Shown: positions 52,302-61,868 of the stretch, in pieces
How positions within the stretch are numbered: the first letter of the stretch is position 1
How the letters are laid out: every line of letters starts with the position of its first letter
Position numbers and translations under genes: made by a program
The notes under the pieces: generated by a model
Seen by the model: only the letters and a program-made list of their open reading frames with translations
Database searches by the model: none
What the model was told of the DNA's origin: nothing
Assembly (NCBI RefSeq): GCF_004348895.1
Contig: NZ_RRZK01000024.1
Location: 62,001 to 126,000, forward strand
Direction of reading: 5' to 3'
Source of the DNA: Pseudomonas vancouverensis
GTDB lineage: Bacteria; Pseudomonadota; Gammaproteobacteria; Pseudomonadales; Pseudomonadaceae
DNA length: 64,000 bases

Positions 52302-53648
52302 GTGTCTCTGATCGCTTCTGACCACTTCCGCATCGTTGTCGGCCTCGGCAAGAGCGGCATGTCCCTGGTTCGCTTCCTGGCGAACCGGGGCGTGGCGTTT
52401 GCGGTGGCCGATACGCGGGAAAATCCACCGGAACTGGCCACGCTCAAGCGTGACTATCCGCAGGTGGAAGTGCGTTGTGGCGAGCTGGACGTCGAATTCC
52501 TGTGCCGTGCCGACGAGCTCTACGTGAGCCCCGGCCTGGCCCTGGCGACCCCGGCCCTGCAGGCTGCCGCCGCCCGTGGCGTGAAATTGTCCGGCGACAT
52601 CGAGCTGTTCGCGCGTAACGCGAAGGCACCGATCGTCGCCATCAGCGGTTCCAACGCGAAAAGCACCGTGACCACGCTGGTCGGCGAGATGGCGGCCGCG
52701 GCGGGCAAGCGTGTCGCTGTCGGCGGCAACCTTGGCACCCCGGCGCTCGACCTGCTCAACGACGATGTCGAGCTGTACGTGATGGAGCTGTCGAGCTTCC
52801 AGCTGGAAACCACTGATCAGCTCAATGCCGAAGTGGCGACCGTGCTCAACATCAGCGAAGACCACATGGACCGCTACAGCGGCCTGCCGGCCTATCACCT
52901 GGCCAAGCACCGGATCTTCCGCGGCGCCCGCCAGTTCGTGGTCAACCGTCAGGACGCCCTGAGCCGTCCGTTGATGGGCGAGGGCCAGCCATGCTGGACC
53001 TTCGGCTTGAGCAAACCCGATTTCAAGGCATTCGGCATTCGCGAAGAAAACGGCGAGAAATACCTGGCCTTCGAATTCGACAACCTGATGCCCGTGCGCG
53101 AATTGAAGATTCGTGGCGCACACAACCAGTCCAACGCGCTGGCGGCCCTAGCCCTGGGCCACGCGGTTGGCCTGCCATTTGATGCCATGCTCTCGAGCCT
53201 GCGCACCTTTGCCGGCCTCGAACATCGCTGCCAATGGGTTCGCGACCTTGATGGCGTGGGCTACTACAACGACTCCAAAGCCACCAATGTCGGCGCCGCA
53301 CTGGCCGCCATCGAAGGCCTGGGCGCGGACATCGACGGCAAGGTCGTGCTGATCGCCGGTGGCGACGGCAAAGGCGCCGACTTCAAAGACTTGAAAGGTC
53401 CGGTCGCGGCCAACTGCCGTGCCGTGATCCTGATGGGCCGCGACTCCGTCCAGATCGGCGCAGCCATTGGCGACGCTGTGCCCTTGATCCGTGCAAGCTC
53501 TTTGGTCGAGGCCGTGGCGAAGTGCCGTGCTGCGGCTCAGCCAGGCGACGTGGTGCTGCTGTCGCCGGCCTGCGCCAGTTTCGACATGTTCAAGAACTAT
53601 GAAGACCGTGGTCACCAGTTCGTCCAAGCCGTGGAGGAACTGGCATGA
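52302..53648 (+). CDS. murD: UDP-MurNAc-L-alanine--D-glutamate ligase
   Basis: A 448-residue Mur ligase: N-terminal Rossmann-like UDP domain (FRIVVGLGKSGMSLVRFLAN), ATP loop AISGSNAKSTVTTLV, YNDSKATNVGAALAAIEGL, and LLSPACASFDMFKNYEDRG. The loop reads GSNAKST instead of the more usual GTNGKST, an allowed MurD variation. GTG start five bases after mraY. Confidence 0.98.
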   Translation: MSLIASDHFRIVVGLGKSGMSLVRFLANRGVAFAVADTRENPPELATLKRDYPQVEVRCGELDVEFLCRADELYVSPGLALATPALQAAAARGVKLSGDIELFARNAKAPIVAISGSNAKSTVTTLVGEMAAAAGKRVAVGGNLGTPALDLLNDDVELYVMELSSFQLETTDQLNAEVATVLNISEDHMDRYSGLPAYHLAKHRIFRGARQFVVNRQDALSRPLMGEGQPCWTFGLSKPDFKAFGIREENGEKYLAFEFDNLMPVRELKIRGAHNQSNALAALALGHAVGLPFDAMLSSLRTFAGLEHRCQWVRDLDGVGYYNDSKATNVGAALAAIEGLGADIDGKVVLIAGGDGKGADFKDLKGPVAANCRAVILMGRDSVQIGAAIGDAVPLIRASSLVEAVAKCRAAAQPGDVVLLSPACASFDMFKNYEDRGHQFVQAVEELA

Positions 53649-54862
53649 GCCTGAGAAACATCATCAAGCCCTATCCGTCGCCGCTGATTACCGGGCGCGG
53701 CATCGACCTCGACTTCCCGATGCTTGCCGGCTGCCTGGCGTTACTCGGCCTGGGCCTGATCATGATTGCCTCGGCGTCAACCGAAGTCGCGGCGGCGCAG
53801 TCGGGCAGTGCCCTGTACTACATGATTCGTCACCTCGTCTATGTGGCGCTGGGCCTGGGCGCCTGCATCGTCACCATGATGATCCCGATCGCCACCTGGC
53901 AGCGCCTGGGCTGGATGATGCTGATCGGCGCCTTCGGCTTGCTGGTGATGGTGATCATTCCGGGCATCGGCCGTGAAGTGAACGGTTCGATGCGCTGGAT
54001 CGGTTTCAGCTTCTTCAACGTTCAGCCTTCCGAAATTGCCAAGGTGTTCGTGGTGATCTACCTCGCCGGTTATCTGGTGCGTCGCCAGAAAGAAGTGCGT
54101 GAAAGCTGGATGGGCTTCTTCAAGCCGTTCATCGTACTGTTGCCGATGGCCGGGCTGTTGCTGATGGAGCCGGACTTCGGTGCCACCGTCGTGATGATGG
54201 GCGCCGCGGCCGCAATGCTGTTCCTCGGTGGCGTCGGCTTGTTCCGCTTCTCGCTGATGGTGGTGCTGGCGGTCGCGGCCGTGGTGCTGCTGATTCAGAT
54301 GCAGCCCTATCGAATGGCGCGTCTGACCAACTTCGCCGACCCGTGGGCCGACCAGTTCGGTGCCGGTTACCAGTTGTCCCAGGCCTTGATCGCCTTCGGT
54401 CGTGGCGAATGGCTGGGCGTCGGCCTGGGCAACAGCGTGCAGAAGCAGTTCTACCTGCCGGAAGCTCACACCGACTTCGTGTTCTCGGTACTGGCTGAAG
54501 AGCTGGGTGCCGTGGGATCGCTGTGCACCGTGGCGCTGTTCGTCTTCGTCTGTATTCGCGGCATGTACATCGGCTTGTGGGCCGAGAAGGCCAAGCAGTT
54601 CTTTGCTGCCTATGTAGCCTACGGCCTGTCGTTCCTGTGGATCGGTCAGTTCCTGATCAACATCGGGGTGAACGTCGGCCTGCTGCCAACCAAGGGTTTG
54701 ACCCTGCCATTCCTCAGTTACGGGGGCAGTTCGTTGGTGATCTGTTGCGCCTGTCTCGGCTTGCTGCTGCGTATCGAGTGGGAGAGTCGTACCCACCTCG
54801 GCAGCGAAGAGATGGAGTTCCATGAAAGCGACTTCGCCGAGGAGCCGAAACATGGGCGCTAA
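53645..54862 (+). CDS. ftsW: Septal peptidoglycan glycosyltransferase FtsW
   Basis: A 405-residue SEDS-family polymerase with ten membrane helices. SEDS signatures: NGSMRWIGFSFFNVQPSEIA, the catalytic-Asp region EAHTDFVFSVLAEELGAVG, and LPTKGLTLPFLSYGGSSLV. Polymerises lipid II at the septum in complex with FtsI. ATGA overlap with murD; its 3' end overlaps murG by 11 bases. Confidence 0.98.
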   Translation: MSLRNIIKPYPSPLITGRGIDLDFPMLAGCLALLGLGLIMIASASTEVAAAQSGSALYYMIRHLVYVALGLGACIVTMMIPIATWQRLGWMMLIGAFGLLVMVIIPGIGREVNGSMRWIGFSFFNVQPSEIAKVFVVIYLAGYLVRRQKEVRESWMGFFKPFIVLLPMAGLLLMEPDFGATVVMMGAAAAMLFLGGVGLFRFSLMVVLAVAAVVLLIQMQPYRMARLTNFADPWADQFGAGYQLSQALIAFGRGEWLGVGLGNSVQKQFYLPEAHTDFVFSVLAEELGAVGSLCTVALFVFVCIRGMYIGLWAEKAKQFFAAYVAYGLSFLWIGQFLINIGVNVGLLPTKGLTLPFLSYGGSSLVICCACLGLLLRIEWESRTHLGSEEMEFHESDFAEEPKHGR

Positions 54863-55922
54863 CGTTGTGATCATGGCGGGCGGCACCGGTGGCCATGTGT
54901 TCCCGGCACTGTCCTGTGCCCGCGAATTCCAGGCACGCGGTTACACCGTGCACTGGCTGGGTACGCCGCGCGGCATCGAGAACGAGCTGGTGCCGGCAGC
55001 CGGTATCGAGTTGCACCGGATCAACGCCAGCGGCTTGCGCGGCAAGGGCAAGCTGTCCCTGCTCAAGGCACCGCTGATGTTGCTCAAGTCGGTCTGGCAG
55101 GCACGGGCGATCATTCGTCGTCTGCAACCGGTCTGCGTGGTGGGTTTTGGCGGTTTCGTGACTGGCCCTGGAGGTGTTGCCGCCAAACTGTGCGGCGTGC
55201 CGGTGATCGTTCACGAACAGAACGCCGTAGCCGGTACCGCCAATCGGTTGCTGGTGCCATTGGCCGCCCGAGTCTGTGAAGCGTTCCCCGACACCTTTAC
55301 GCTGTCGGGCAGCCGTCGGACCACCGGTAACCCGGTGCGCACCGAGCTGTTCCTGCAGACACCGCGACCAGCTTTGGTCGGTCGCAAGGCACGTTTGCTG
55401 ATCCTGGGCGGAAGCCTGGGCGCAGAACCGTTGAACAAGTTGCTGCCTGAAGCCCTGTCGCAAGTCGCCGTCGACCTGCGCCCGGAAGTGTTCCATCAGG
55501 CCGGCAAAAATCACGATGAAGTGACTGCCGAGCGCTATCGCGCCGCTGGCGTCGAAGCGCAGGTGCAGCCCTTCATCAAAGACATGGCCCAAGCCTATGG
55601 CTGGGCCGACCTGGTGGTCTGTCGCGCAGGCGCGCTGACCGTCAGTGAACTGGCCGCCGCCGGTCTGCCCTCGATGCTGGTGCCATTGCCGCACGCCATC
55701 GACGATCACCAGACCCGCAACGCCGAATATTTGGCCCGTGAAGGCGCAGCCTTCCTGATGCCGCAAAGAACGACTGGTGCAGCGGATCTTGCCGCTCGCC
55801 TGACAGAGGTCCTGATGCAACCACAACGACTCAACGAGATGGCCACTGCGGCCCGCCGCCTGGCCAAACCTGATGCCACCCGCAACGTAGTCGACAGCTG
55901 CCTGGAGGTGGCCCATGGTTGA
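54852..55922 (+). CDS. murG: UDP-GlcNAc transferase making lipid II
   Basis: A 356-residue GT-B glycosyltransferase: MAGGTGGHVFPALSCAREFQ, GFGGFVTGPGGVAAKLCGVP, HEQNAVAGTANRLL, LGGSLGAEPLNKLLPEAL, and the donor site VVCRAGALTVSELAAAGLPS. Peripheral on the inner face of the membrane. Start at 54852 taken from the family start; an ATG at 54822 is possible but would add a non-conserved leader. Ends overlapping murC by eight bases. Confidence 0.98.
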   Translation: MGANVVIMAGGTGGHVFPALSCAREFQARGYTVHWLGTPRGIENELVPAAGIELHRINASGLRGKGKLSLLKAPLMLLKSVWQARAIIRRLQPVCVVGFGGFVTGPGGVAAKLCGVPVIVHEQNAVAGTANRLLVPLAARVCEAFPDTFTLSGSRRTTGNPVRTELFLQTPRPALVGRKARLLILGGSLGAEPLNKLLPEALSQVAVDLRPEVFHQAGKNHDEVTAERYRAAGVEAQVQPFIKDMAQAYGWADLVVCRAGALTVSELAAAGLPSMLVPLPHAIDDHQTRNAEYLAREGAAFLMPQRTTGAADLAARLTEVLMQPQRLNEMATAARRLAKPDATRNVVDSCLEVAHG

Positions 55923-57375
55923 GAATCAGAAAGCCATGCCACAGCCGGAAATGCGCCGTATCCGTCATATCCACTTCGTCGGTATCGGTGGCGTGGGCAT
56001 GTGCGGGATCGCCGAAGTGTTGCTGAACCTGGGCTATGCCGTCTCGGGTTCCGACCTCAAGGCTTCGCCTGTCACCGAGCGCCTGGAATCTTTCGGTGCG
56101 CAGATTTTCATCGGCCACCGTGCCGAAAACGCCGCAGCCGCCGATGTGCTGGTGGTGTCGAGCGCCGTGAACACGTCGAACCCGGAAGTTGCTACCGCGC
56201 TGGAGCGCCGGATCCCGGTGGTGCCGCGTGCAGAGATGCTGGCCGAGCTGATGCGCTATCGCCACGGCATCGCCGTTGCCGGTACCCACGGCAAAACCAC
56301 CACCACCAGCCTGATTGCCTCGGTGTTCGCGGCCGGTGGCCTGGATCCGACATTCGTCATCGGTGGCCGACTGAACGCTGCGGGCACCAATGCCCAGCTT
56401 GGTACCAGCCGCTACCTGATCGCCGAAGCCGATGAAAGCGATGCCAGCTTCCTGCACCTGCAACCGCTGGTGGCCGTGGTCACCAATATCGACGCCGACC
56501 ACATGGCGACCTACGACGGTGACTTCAACAAGCTGAAGAAAACCTTCGTCGAGTTCCTCCACAACCTGCCGTTCTACGGTTTGGCGGTGGTGTGCCTGGA
56601 CGATCCGGTGGTCCGTGAAATCCTGCCGCTGGTCAAGCGTCCGACCGTGACCTACGGTTTTGGCGACGATTGCGACGTGCGCGCCATCAATGTACGCCAG
56701 CAAGGCATGCAGACCTTCTTCACTGTGCTGCGTCCTGATCGCGAGCCACTGGATGTTTCGGTGAACATGCCGGGCAACCATAACGTACTCAATGCACTGG
56801 CAACCATTTGCATCGCTACCGACGAAGGCGTCAGCGACGAAGCCATCGTTCAGGGCCTGTCCGGGTTCCAGGGTGTCGGCCGACGCTTCCAGGTCTACGG
56901 CGAGCTGCCGGTGGATGGCGGCAACGTCATGCTGGTCGACGACTACGGCCACCACCCGACCGAAGTCGCGGCGGTGATCAAGGCCGTGCGCGGTGGCTGG
57001 CCGGAGCGCCGTCTGGTGATGGTGTATCAGCCGCACCGTTACAGCCGCACCCGTGACCTGTACGACGACTTCGTCAATGTCCTGGCCGATGCCAACGTGC
57101 TGCTGTTGATGGAAGTCTACCCGGCCGGTGAAGAGCCGATCCCGGGCGCCGACAGCCGCAAGCTGTGCAACAGCATCCGTCAGCGCGGTCAGCTCGATCC
57201 GATCTACATCGAACGCGGTGTCGACCTCGCGCCAGTGGTCAAGCCTCTGCTGCGTGCCGGCGACATCCTGCTGTGCCAGGGTGCCGGTGATATCGGCGGT
57301 CTCGCACCGAAACTGTTGAAAAGCGAGTTGTTCGCCGGTGCCGTCGCTGCGCCGGAGAAGGGGAAGTTGAAATGA
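55915..57375 (+). CDS. murC: UDP-MurNAc--L-alanine ligase
   Basis: A 486-residue Mur ligase: HIHFVGIGGVGMCGIAEVLL, ATP loop AVAGTHGKTTTTSLIASVF, LIAEADESDASFLHLQPLV, VDDYGHHPTEVAAVIKAVRG, and the MVYQPHRYSRTRDLYDDF segment. Adds the first amino acid of the stem peptide. Starts inside the murG 3' end; overlaps ddlB by ATGA. Confidence 0.98.
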   Translation: MVENQKAMPQPEMRRIRHIHFVGIGGVGMCGIAEVLLNLGYAVSGSDLKASPVTERLESFGAQIFIGHRAENAAAADVLVVSSAVNTSNPEVATALERRIPVVPRAEMLAELMRYRHGIAVAGTHGKTTTTSLIASVFAAGGLDPTFVIGGRLNAAGTNAQLGTSRYLIAEADESDASFLHLQPLVAVVTNIDADHMATYDGDFNKLKKTFVEFLHNLPFYGLAVVCLDDPVVREILPLVKRPTVTYGFGDDCDVRAINVRQQGMQTFFTVLRPDREPLDVSVNMPGNHNVLNALATICIATDEGVSDEAIVQGLSGFQGVGRRFQVYGELPVDGGNVMLVDDYGHHPTEVAAVIKAVRGGWPERRLVMVYQPHRYSRTRDLYDDFVNVLADANVLLLMEVYPAGEEPIPGADSRKLCNSIRQRGQLDPIYIERGVDLAPVVKPLLRAGDILLCQGAGDIGGLAPKLLKSELFAGAVAAPEKGKLK

Positions 57376-58340
57376 CTGCTGCCTACGCCAACCTCGTCTC
57401 CACGATCGCGCCGAAAGACTTCGGCCGCGTTGCCGTGCTGTTCGGCGGCAAGAGTGCCGAGCGCGAGGTTTCCCTGAAATCGGGCAACGCTGTCCTCGAT
57501 GCGTTGCAAAGCGCCGGTGTCGACGCGTTCGGCCTCGATGTGGGCGATGACCTGCTGCAGCGTCTGCTCAACGAAAAGATCGACCGTGCCTTCATCATCC
57601 TCCACGGTCGTGGCGGTGAAGACGGCAGCATGCAGGGCCTGCTCGAATGCCTGGGCATTCCGTACACCGGCAGTGGCATCCTCGCCTCGGCCCTGGCCAT
57701 GGACAAACTGCGCACCAAACAGGTCTGGCACAGCCTGGGCATTCCGACGCCACGTCACGCGGTACTGACCAGCGAGGCCGACTGTATTTCTGCGGCTGCG
57801 GAACTGGGCTTCCCTTTGATCGTCAAACCGGCCCATGAAGGTTCAAGTATCGGTATGGCCAAAGTGACTTCCGCGCCCGAATTGATCGACGCCTGGAAAG
57901 CGGCCAGTACCTACGATTCGCAAGTGTTGGTCGAGCAATGGATTCAAGGTCCGGAGTTCACCATCGCCACCCTGCGTGACCAGGTGTTGCCTCCGATTGC
58001 CCTGGGCACGACGCACAGCTTCTACGACTACGACGCCAAGTACATCGCCAACGATACCCAGTACCGCATTCCGTGCGGGCTGGACAGCGTCAAGGAAAAA
58101 GAACTCATGGACCTCACGGCGAAAGCCTGTGAAGCCTTGGGTATTGCCGGTTGGGGCAGGGCAGACGTGATGCAGGACGCCGAAGGGCAGTTCTGGTTCC
58201 TGGAAGTCAACACTGCACCGGGCATGACCGACCACAGCCTGGTGCCGATGGCGGCCCGTGCTGCCGGTCTGGATTTCCAGCAACTGGTTCTGGCCATTCT
58301 GGCCGCCAGCGTTGCCGGACACGCAGAGCCAAGAGGTTAA
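57372..58340 (+). CDS. ddlB: D-alanine--D-alanine ligase B
   Basis: A 322-residue ATP-grasp enzyme: VAVLFGGKSAEREVSLKSGN, LHGRGGEDGSMQGLLE, PYTGSGILASALAMDK, IVKPAHEGSSIGMAKV, and the metal-binding C-terminal FWFLEVNTAPGMTDHSL. Supplies D-Ala-D-Ala for murF two genes classes upstream in the same cluster. Four-base overlap with murC, four-base gap to ftsQ. Confidence 0.98.
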   Translation: MTAAYANLVSTIAPKDFGRVAVLFGGKSAEREVSLKSGNAVLDALQSAGVDAFGLDVGDDLLQRLLNEKIDRAFIILHGRGGEDGSMQGLLECLGIPYTGSGILASALAMDKLRTKQVWHSLGIPTPRHAVLTSEADCISAAAELGFPLIVKPAHEGSSIGMAKVTSAPELIDAWKAASTYDSQVLVEQWIQGPEFTIATLRDQVLPPIALGTTHSFYDYDAKYIANDTQYRIPCGLDSVKEKELMDLTAKACEALGIAGWGRADVMQDAEGQFWFLEVNTAPGMTDHSLVPMAARAAGLDFQQLVLAILAASVAGHAEPRG

Positions 58341-58344
58341 GACC

Positions 58345-59214
58345 ATGCAAGGCGCTCAGCTCAGACATCAGCCACCCGCATCGCCCGGCCGCAAGCCGGT
58401 GCCGCGGGGTGCCAGCCGAATGGTGGCCAAAGAGCCGATGTCCGTGCGCCTGCCCAAAGCCAACTTCGGCTTTCTCAAGGCCTTGTTCTGGCCAGTGTTG
58501 CTGGTGGTGCTGGGATTCGGCACCTATGAAGGCGCGACGCGTTTGCTGCCGTATGCCGATCGCCCGATCACCAAGATCAACGTGCAGGGCGACCTGAGCT
58601 ACATCAGCCAGCAAGCGGTTCAGCAGCGAATCGCCCCGTACGTGGCGTCGAGCTTCTTCACCATCGACCTGGCGGGCATGCGCACCGAGCTGGAACAGAT
58701 GCCATGGATTGCCCACGCCGAAGTGCGGCGGGTCTGGCCGGATCAAGTGGTGATCCGTCTCGAAGAGCAACTGCCCGTGGCCCGTTGGGGTGACGAGTCG
58801 TTGCTGAACAACCAGGGCCAGGCGTTTACGCCCAAGGAACTGGCGAACTACGAACACCTGCCACAGCTGTTCGGCCCACAGCGGGCTCAGCAGCAGGTGA
58901 TGCAGCAATACCAGGTGCTCAGTCAGATGCTCCGGCCTCTGGGCTTCTCGATTGCACGCCTGGAGTTGCGCGAACGCGGCAGCTGGTTCCTTACCACCGG
59001 CCCCGGCAGTGCCGGCCCGGGGATCGAACTGCTGTTGGGACGCGGCAACCTCGTGGAAAAGATGCGCCGCTTCATCGCCATCTATGACAAGACGCTCAAA
59101 GAACAGATTACGAACATTGCGCGCATCGATCTGCGCTACGCCAACGGCCTCGCTGTTGGCTGGCGGGAACCTGTAGCGCCTACGACAGCCCAACCCGCTG
59201 TCGCAAAGAATTAA
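58345..59214 (+). CDS. ftsQ: Cell division protein FtsQ
   Basis: A 289-residue bitopic protein. The basic Pro/Arg-rich cytoplasmic tail (RHQPPASPGRKPVPRGASR) is followed by a membrane helix at about 46-64 (ALFWPVLLVVLGFGTYEGA). The POTRA domain begins ITKINVQGDLSYISQQAVQQ, and the FtsQ domain contains MPWIAHAEVRRVWPDQVVIR. Core of the FtsQLB divisome complex. The start at 58345 is adopted; an upstream in-frame ATG at 58258 lies within ddlB. Confidence 0.96.
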   Translation: MQGAQLRHQPPASPGRKPVPRGASRMVAKEPMSVRLPKANFGFLKALFWPVLLVVLGFGTYEGATRLLPYADRPITKINVQGDLSYISQQAVQQRIAPYVASSFFTIDLAGMRTELEQMPWIAHAEVRRVWPDQVVIRLEEQLPVARWGDESLLNNQGQAFTPKELANYEHLPQLFGPQRAQQQVMQQYQVLSQMLRPLGFSIARLELRERGSWFLTTGPGSAGPGIELLLGRGNLVEKMRRFIAIYDKTLKEQITNIARIDLRYANGLAVGWREPVAPTTAQPAVAKN

Positions 59215-59229
59215 GAGAGGCAGGACCCC

Positions 59230-60489
59230 ATGGCAAACGTGCAAAGCGGCAAAATGATCGTCGGTCTCGATATCGGCACCTCCAAGGTGGTGGCGCTGGT
59301 AGGCGAAGTGGCGGACGACGGCACGCTGGAAATCGTCGGGATCGGTACCCATCCGTCCCGCGGCCTGAAGAAAGGCGTGGTGGTGAACATCGAGTCCACC
59401 GTGCAGTCGATCCAGCGCGCCATCGAAGAAGCGCAGCTGATGGCCGGTTGCCGCATCCACTCGGCATTTGTCGGCGTGGCCGGCAATCACATCCGCAGCC
59501 TGAATTCCCACGGCATCGTCGCGATTCGTGATCGTGAAGTCAGCTCCGCGGACCTTGAGCGTGTACTGGATGCCGCCCAGGCCGTGGCCATCCCGGCTGA
59601 CCAGCGCGTTCTGCACACCCTGCCGCAGGATTACGTGATCGATAACCAGGAAGGCGTGCGCGAGCCACTGGGCATGTCCGGCGTGCGTCTGGAAGCCAAG
59701 GTTCACGTGGTGACCTGTGCCGTGAACGCTGCGCAGAACATTGAAAAGTGCGTGCGCCGCTGCGGTCTGGAAATCGACGACATCATTCTCGAACAGCTGG
59801 CTTCGGCGTACTCGGTGCTGACCGACGACGAGAAAGAGCTGGGCGTATGCCTGGTGGACATCGGTGGCGGTACCACCGACATCGCGATCTTCACCGAAGG
59901 TGCGATTCGCCACACCGCGGTGATCCCGATTGCCGGCGACCAGGTGACCAACGACATCGCCATGGCCTTGCGTACGCCGACCCAGTACGCCGAAGAAATC
60001 AAGATTCGCTACGCCTGCGCCCTGGCCAAGCTGGCCGGTGCCGGTGAAACCATCAAGGTGCCAAGTGTTGGCGACCGTCCGCCGCGCGAACTGTCCCGCC
60101 AGGCCCTGGCCGAAGTGGTCGAGCCGCGTTACGACGAACTGTTCACGCTGATCCAGGCCGAGCTGCGCCGCAGCGGTTACGAAGACCTGATCCCGGCCGG
60201 CATTGTGCTGACCGGCGGTACCTCGAAGATGGAAGGCGCCACCGAGCTGGCCGAGGAAATCTTCCACATGCCGGTCCGCCTGGGCGTTCCTCACGGTGTG
60301 AAGGGACTGGATGACGTGGTACGCAACCCGATCTATTCCACAGGCGTTGGCCTGTTGATGTACGGCCTGCAGAAACAATCCGACGGCATCTCGTTCTCGG
60401 GCATCGGCAGCCGCGACAGCTACAGCAACGATGAGCCTCAGGCTCCGCTGCTGGACCGCTTGAAAAAGTGGGTCCAGGGCAACTTCTGA
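59230..60489 (+). CDS. ftsA: Cell division protein FtsA
   Basis: A 419-residue actin-like ATPase: MIVGLDIGTSKVVALVGEVA, LVDIGGGTTDIAIFTEGAI, and GIVLTGGTSKMEGATELAEE. The C-terminal membrane-targeting amphipathic helix is LLDRLKKWVQGNF. Tethers FtsZ to the membrane and recruits later divisome proteins. Ribosome site GAGAGGCAGG ahead; 73-base gap to ftsZ. Confidence 0.98.
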   Translation: MANVQSGKMIVGLDIGTSKVVALVGEVADDGTLEIVGIGTHPSRGLKKGVVVNIESTVQSIQRAIEEAQLMAGCRIHSAFVGVAGNHIRSLNSHGIVAIRDREVSSADLERVLDAAQAVAIPADQRVLHTLPQDYVIDNQEGVREPLGMSGVRLEAKVHVVTCAVNAAQNIEKCVRRCGLEIDDIILEQLASAYSVLTDDEKELGVCLVDIGGGTTDIAIFTEGAIRHTAVIPIAGDQVTNDIAMALRTPTQYAEEIKIRYACALAKLAGAGETIKVPSVGDRPPRELSRQALAEVVEPRYDELFTLIQAELRRSGYEDLIPAGIVLTGGTSKMEGATELAEEIFHMPVRLGVPHGVKGLDDVVRNPIYSTGVGLLMYGLQKQSDGISFSGIGSRDSYSNDEPQAPLLDRLKKWVQGNF

Positions 60490-60562
60490 CGATTTACCGC
60501 AACACCGTTACACCGAAGCACGCAGTAGGCGAAAAAACTAGAGAATGTAAAGGAGAGGGAAA

Positions 60563-61756
60563 ATGTTCGAACTCGTAGACAACATCCCCGCAAGCCCGGT
60601 AATCAAAGTTATCGGTGTCGGCGGTGGCGGCGGCAACGCTGTCAACCACATGGTCAAGAGCAACATCGAAGGCGTTGAATTCATCTGCGCCAACACCGAT
60701 GCTCAAGCGCTGAAAAACATCGGCGCGCGCACCATCCTGCAACTGGGTACCGGCGTGACCAAAGGCCTGGGCGCCGGCGCCAACCCTGAAGTCGGCCGTC
60801 AAGCCGCTCTGGAAGACCGCGAGCGCATTGCCGAAGTACTGGCCGGCACCAACATGGTGTTCATCACCACTGGCATGGGCGGCGGTACCGGTACCGGTGC
60901 TGCGCCGATCATCGCCGAAGTGGCCAAGGAAATGGGCATCCTCACCGTTGCGGTGGTGACCCGTCCGTTCCCGTTTGAAGGCCGCAAGCGTATGCAGATC
61001 GCCGACGAAGGCATCCGCATGCTCTCCGAAAGCGTCGACTCGCTGATCACCATTCCCAACGAAAAGCTGCTGACCATCCTCGGTAAGGACGCCAGCCTGC
61101 TGTCGGCTTTCGCCAAGGCTGACGATGTATTGGCCGGTGCCGTTCGCGGTATCTCCGACATCATCAAGCGTCCGGGCATGATCAACGTCGACTTCGCCGA
61201 CGTACGTACCGTGATGAGCGAAATGGGCATGGCGATGATGGGCACTGGCTGCGCCAGCGGTCCGAACCGTGCACGCGAGGCCACCGAAGCGGCCATTCGC
61301 AACCCGTTGCTGGAAGACGTGAACCTGCAAGGCGCTCGCGGCATCCTGGTCAACATCACCGCCGGTCCGGATCTTTCCCTGGGTGAGTACTCCGACGTGG
61401 GTAGCATCATCGAGGCATTCGCGTCCGAGCACGCCATGGTCAAGGTCGGTACCGTTATCGATCCGGACATGCGCGACGAGCTGCACGTGACTGTCGTTGC
61501 CACCGGTCTGGGCGCTAAAATCGAGAAGCCTGTGAAGGTTATCGACAACACCGTTCACACTTCGATGGCTTCGCAGCCACAACAACAGGCCCCTGTTCGT
61601 CAGGAAGCTCCAGCGGTCAACTACCGCGACCTGGACCGTCCGACCGTCATGCGCAACCAGGCTCAGGCCGGTGCTGCGACTGCCGCGAAGATGAATCCAC
61701 AAGATGATCTGGATTACCTGGATATCCCGGCATTCCTGCGTCGTCAGGCCGATTGA
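60563..61756 (+). CDS. ftsZ: Cell division tubulin homologue FtsZ
   Basis: A 397-residue GTPase: VIGVGGGGGNAVNHMV, the tubulin signature GGGTGTGAAP, the T7 loop NVDFADVRTVM, a Gln/Ala-rich linker (about 325-375), and the conserved C-terminal peptide DYLDIPAFLRRQAD that binds FtsA and ZipA. A strong ribosome site AAAGGAGAGGG precedes the ATG, fitting high expression. Further ftsZ promoters may lie within ftsQ/ftsA but were not resolved. Confidence 0.99.
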   Translation: MFELVDNIPASPVIKVIGVGGGGGNAVNHMVKSNIEGVEFICANTDAQALKNIGARTILQLGTGVTKGLGAGANPEVGRQAALEDRERIAEVLAGTNMVFITTGMGGGTGTGAAPIIAEVAKEMGILTVAVVTRPFPFEGRKRMQIADEGIRMLSESVDSLITIPNEKLLTILGKDASLLSAFAKADDVLAGAVRGISDIIKRPGMINVDFADVRTVMSEMGMAMMGTGCASGPNRAREATEAAIRNPLLEDVNLQGARGILVNITAGPDLSLGEYSDVGSIIEAFASEHAMVKVGTVIDPDMRDELHVTVVATGLGAKIEKPVKVIDNTVHTSMASQPQQQAPVRQEAPAVNYRDLDRPTVMRNQAQAGAATAAKMNPQDDLDYLDIPAFLRRQAD

Positions 61757-61787
61757 TGAAATGTATCAGGGGTATTCGGGTGATTGG

Positions 61788-61816
61788 TGTTCAGCAAAGG
61801 TCTGGTCTGCTATCAT
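61788..61816 (+). promoter_or_regulatory. Promoter of lpxC
   Basis: TGTTCA (61788-61793), 17-base spacer, TATCAT (61811-61816) with an extended TG at 61808-61809. Places the start about 45 bases before the lpxC ATG. Confidence 0.65.
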
Positions 61817-61868
61817 CGCCAGCCTTTGTTGATACCAGTTCGCAATTTGCGCTGAAGCGGCCCATGCC

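Noticed and set aside
58207..60378. A 723-codon open frame on the minus strand across ftsQ and ftsA
   Set aside because: It spans two verified genes and their junction and has low-complexity composition typical of shadow frames.
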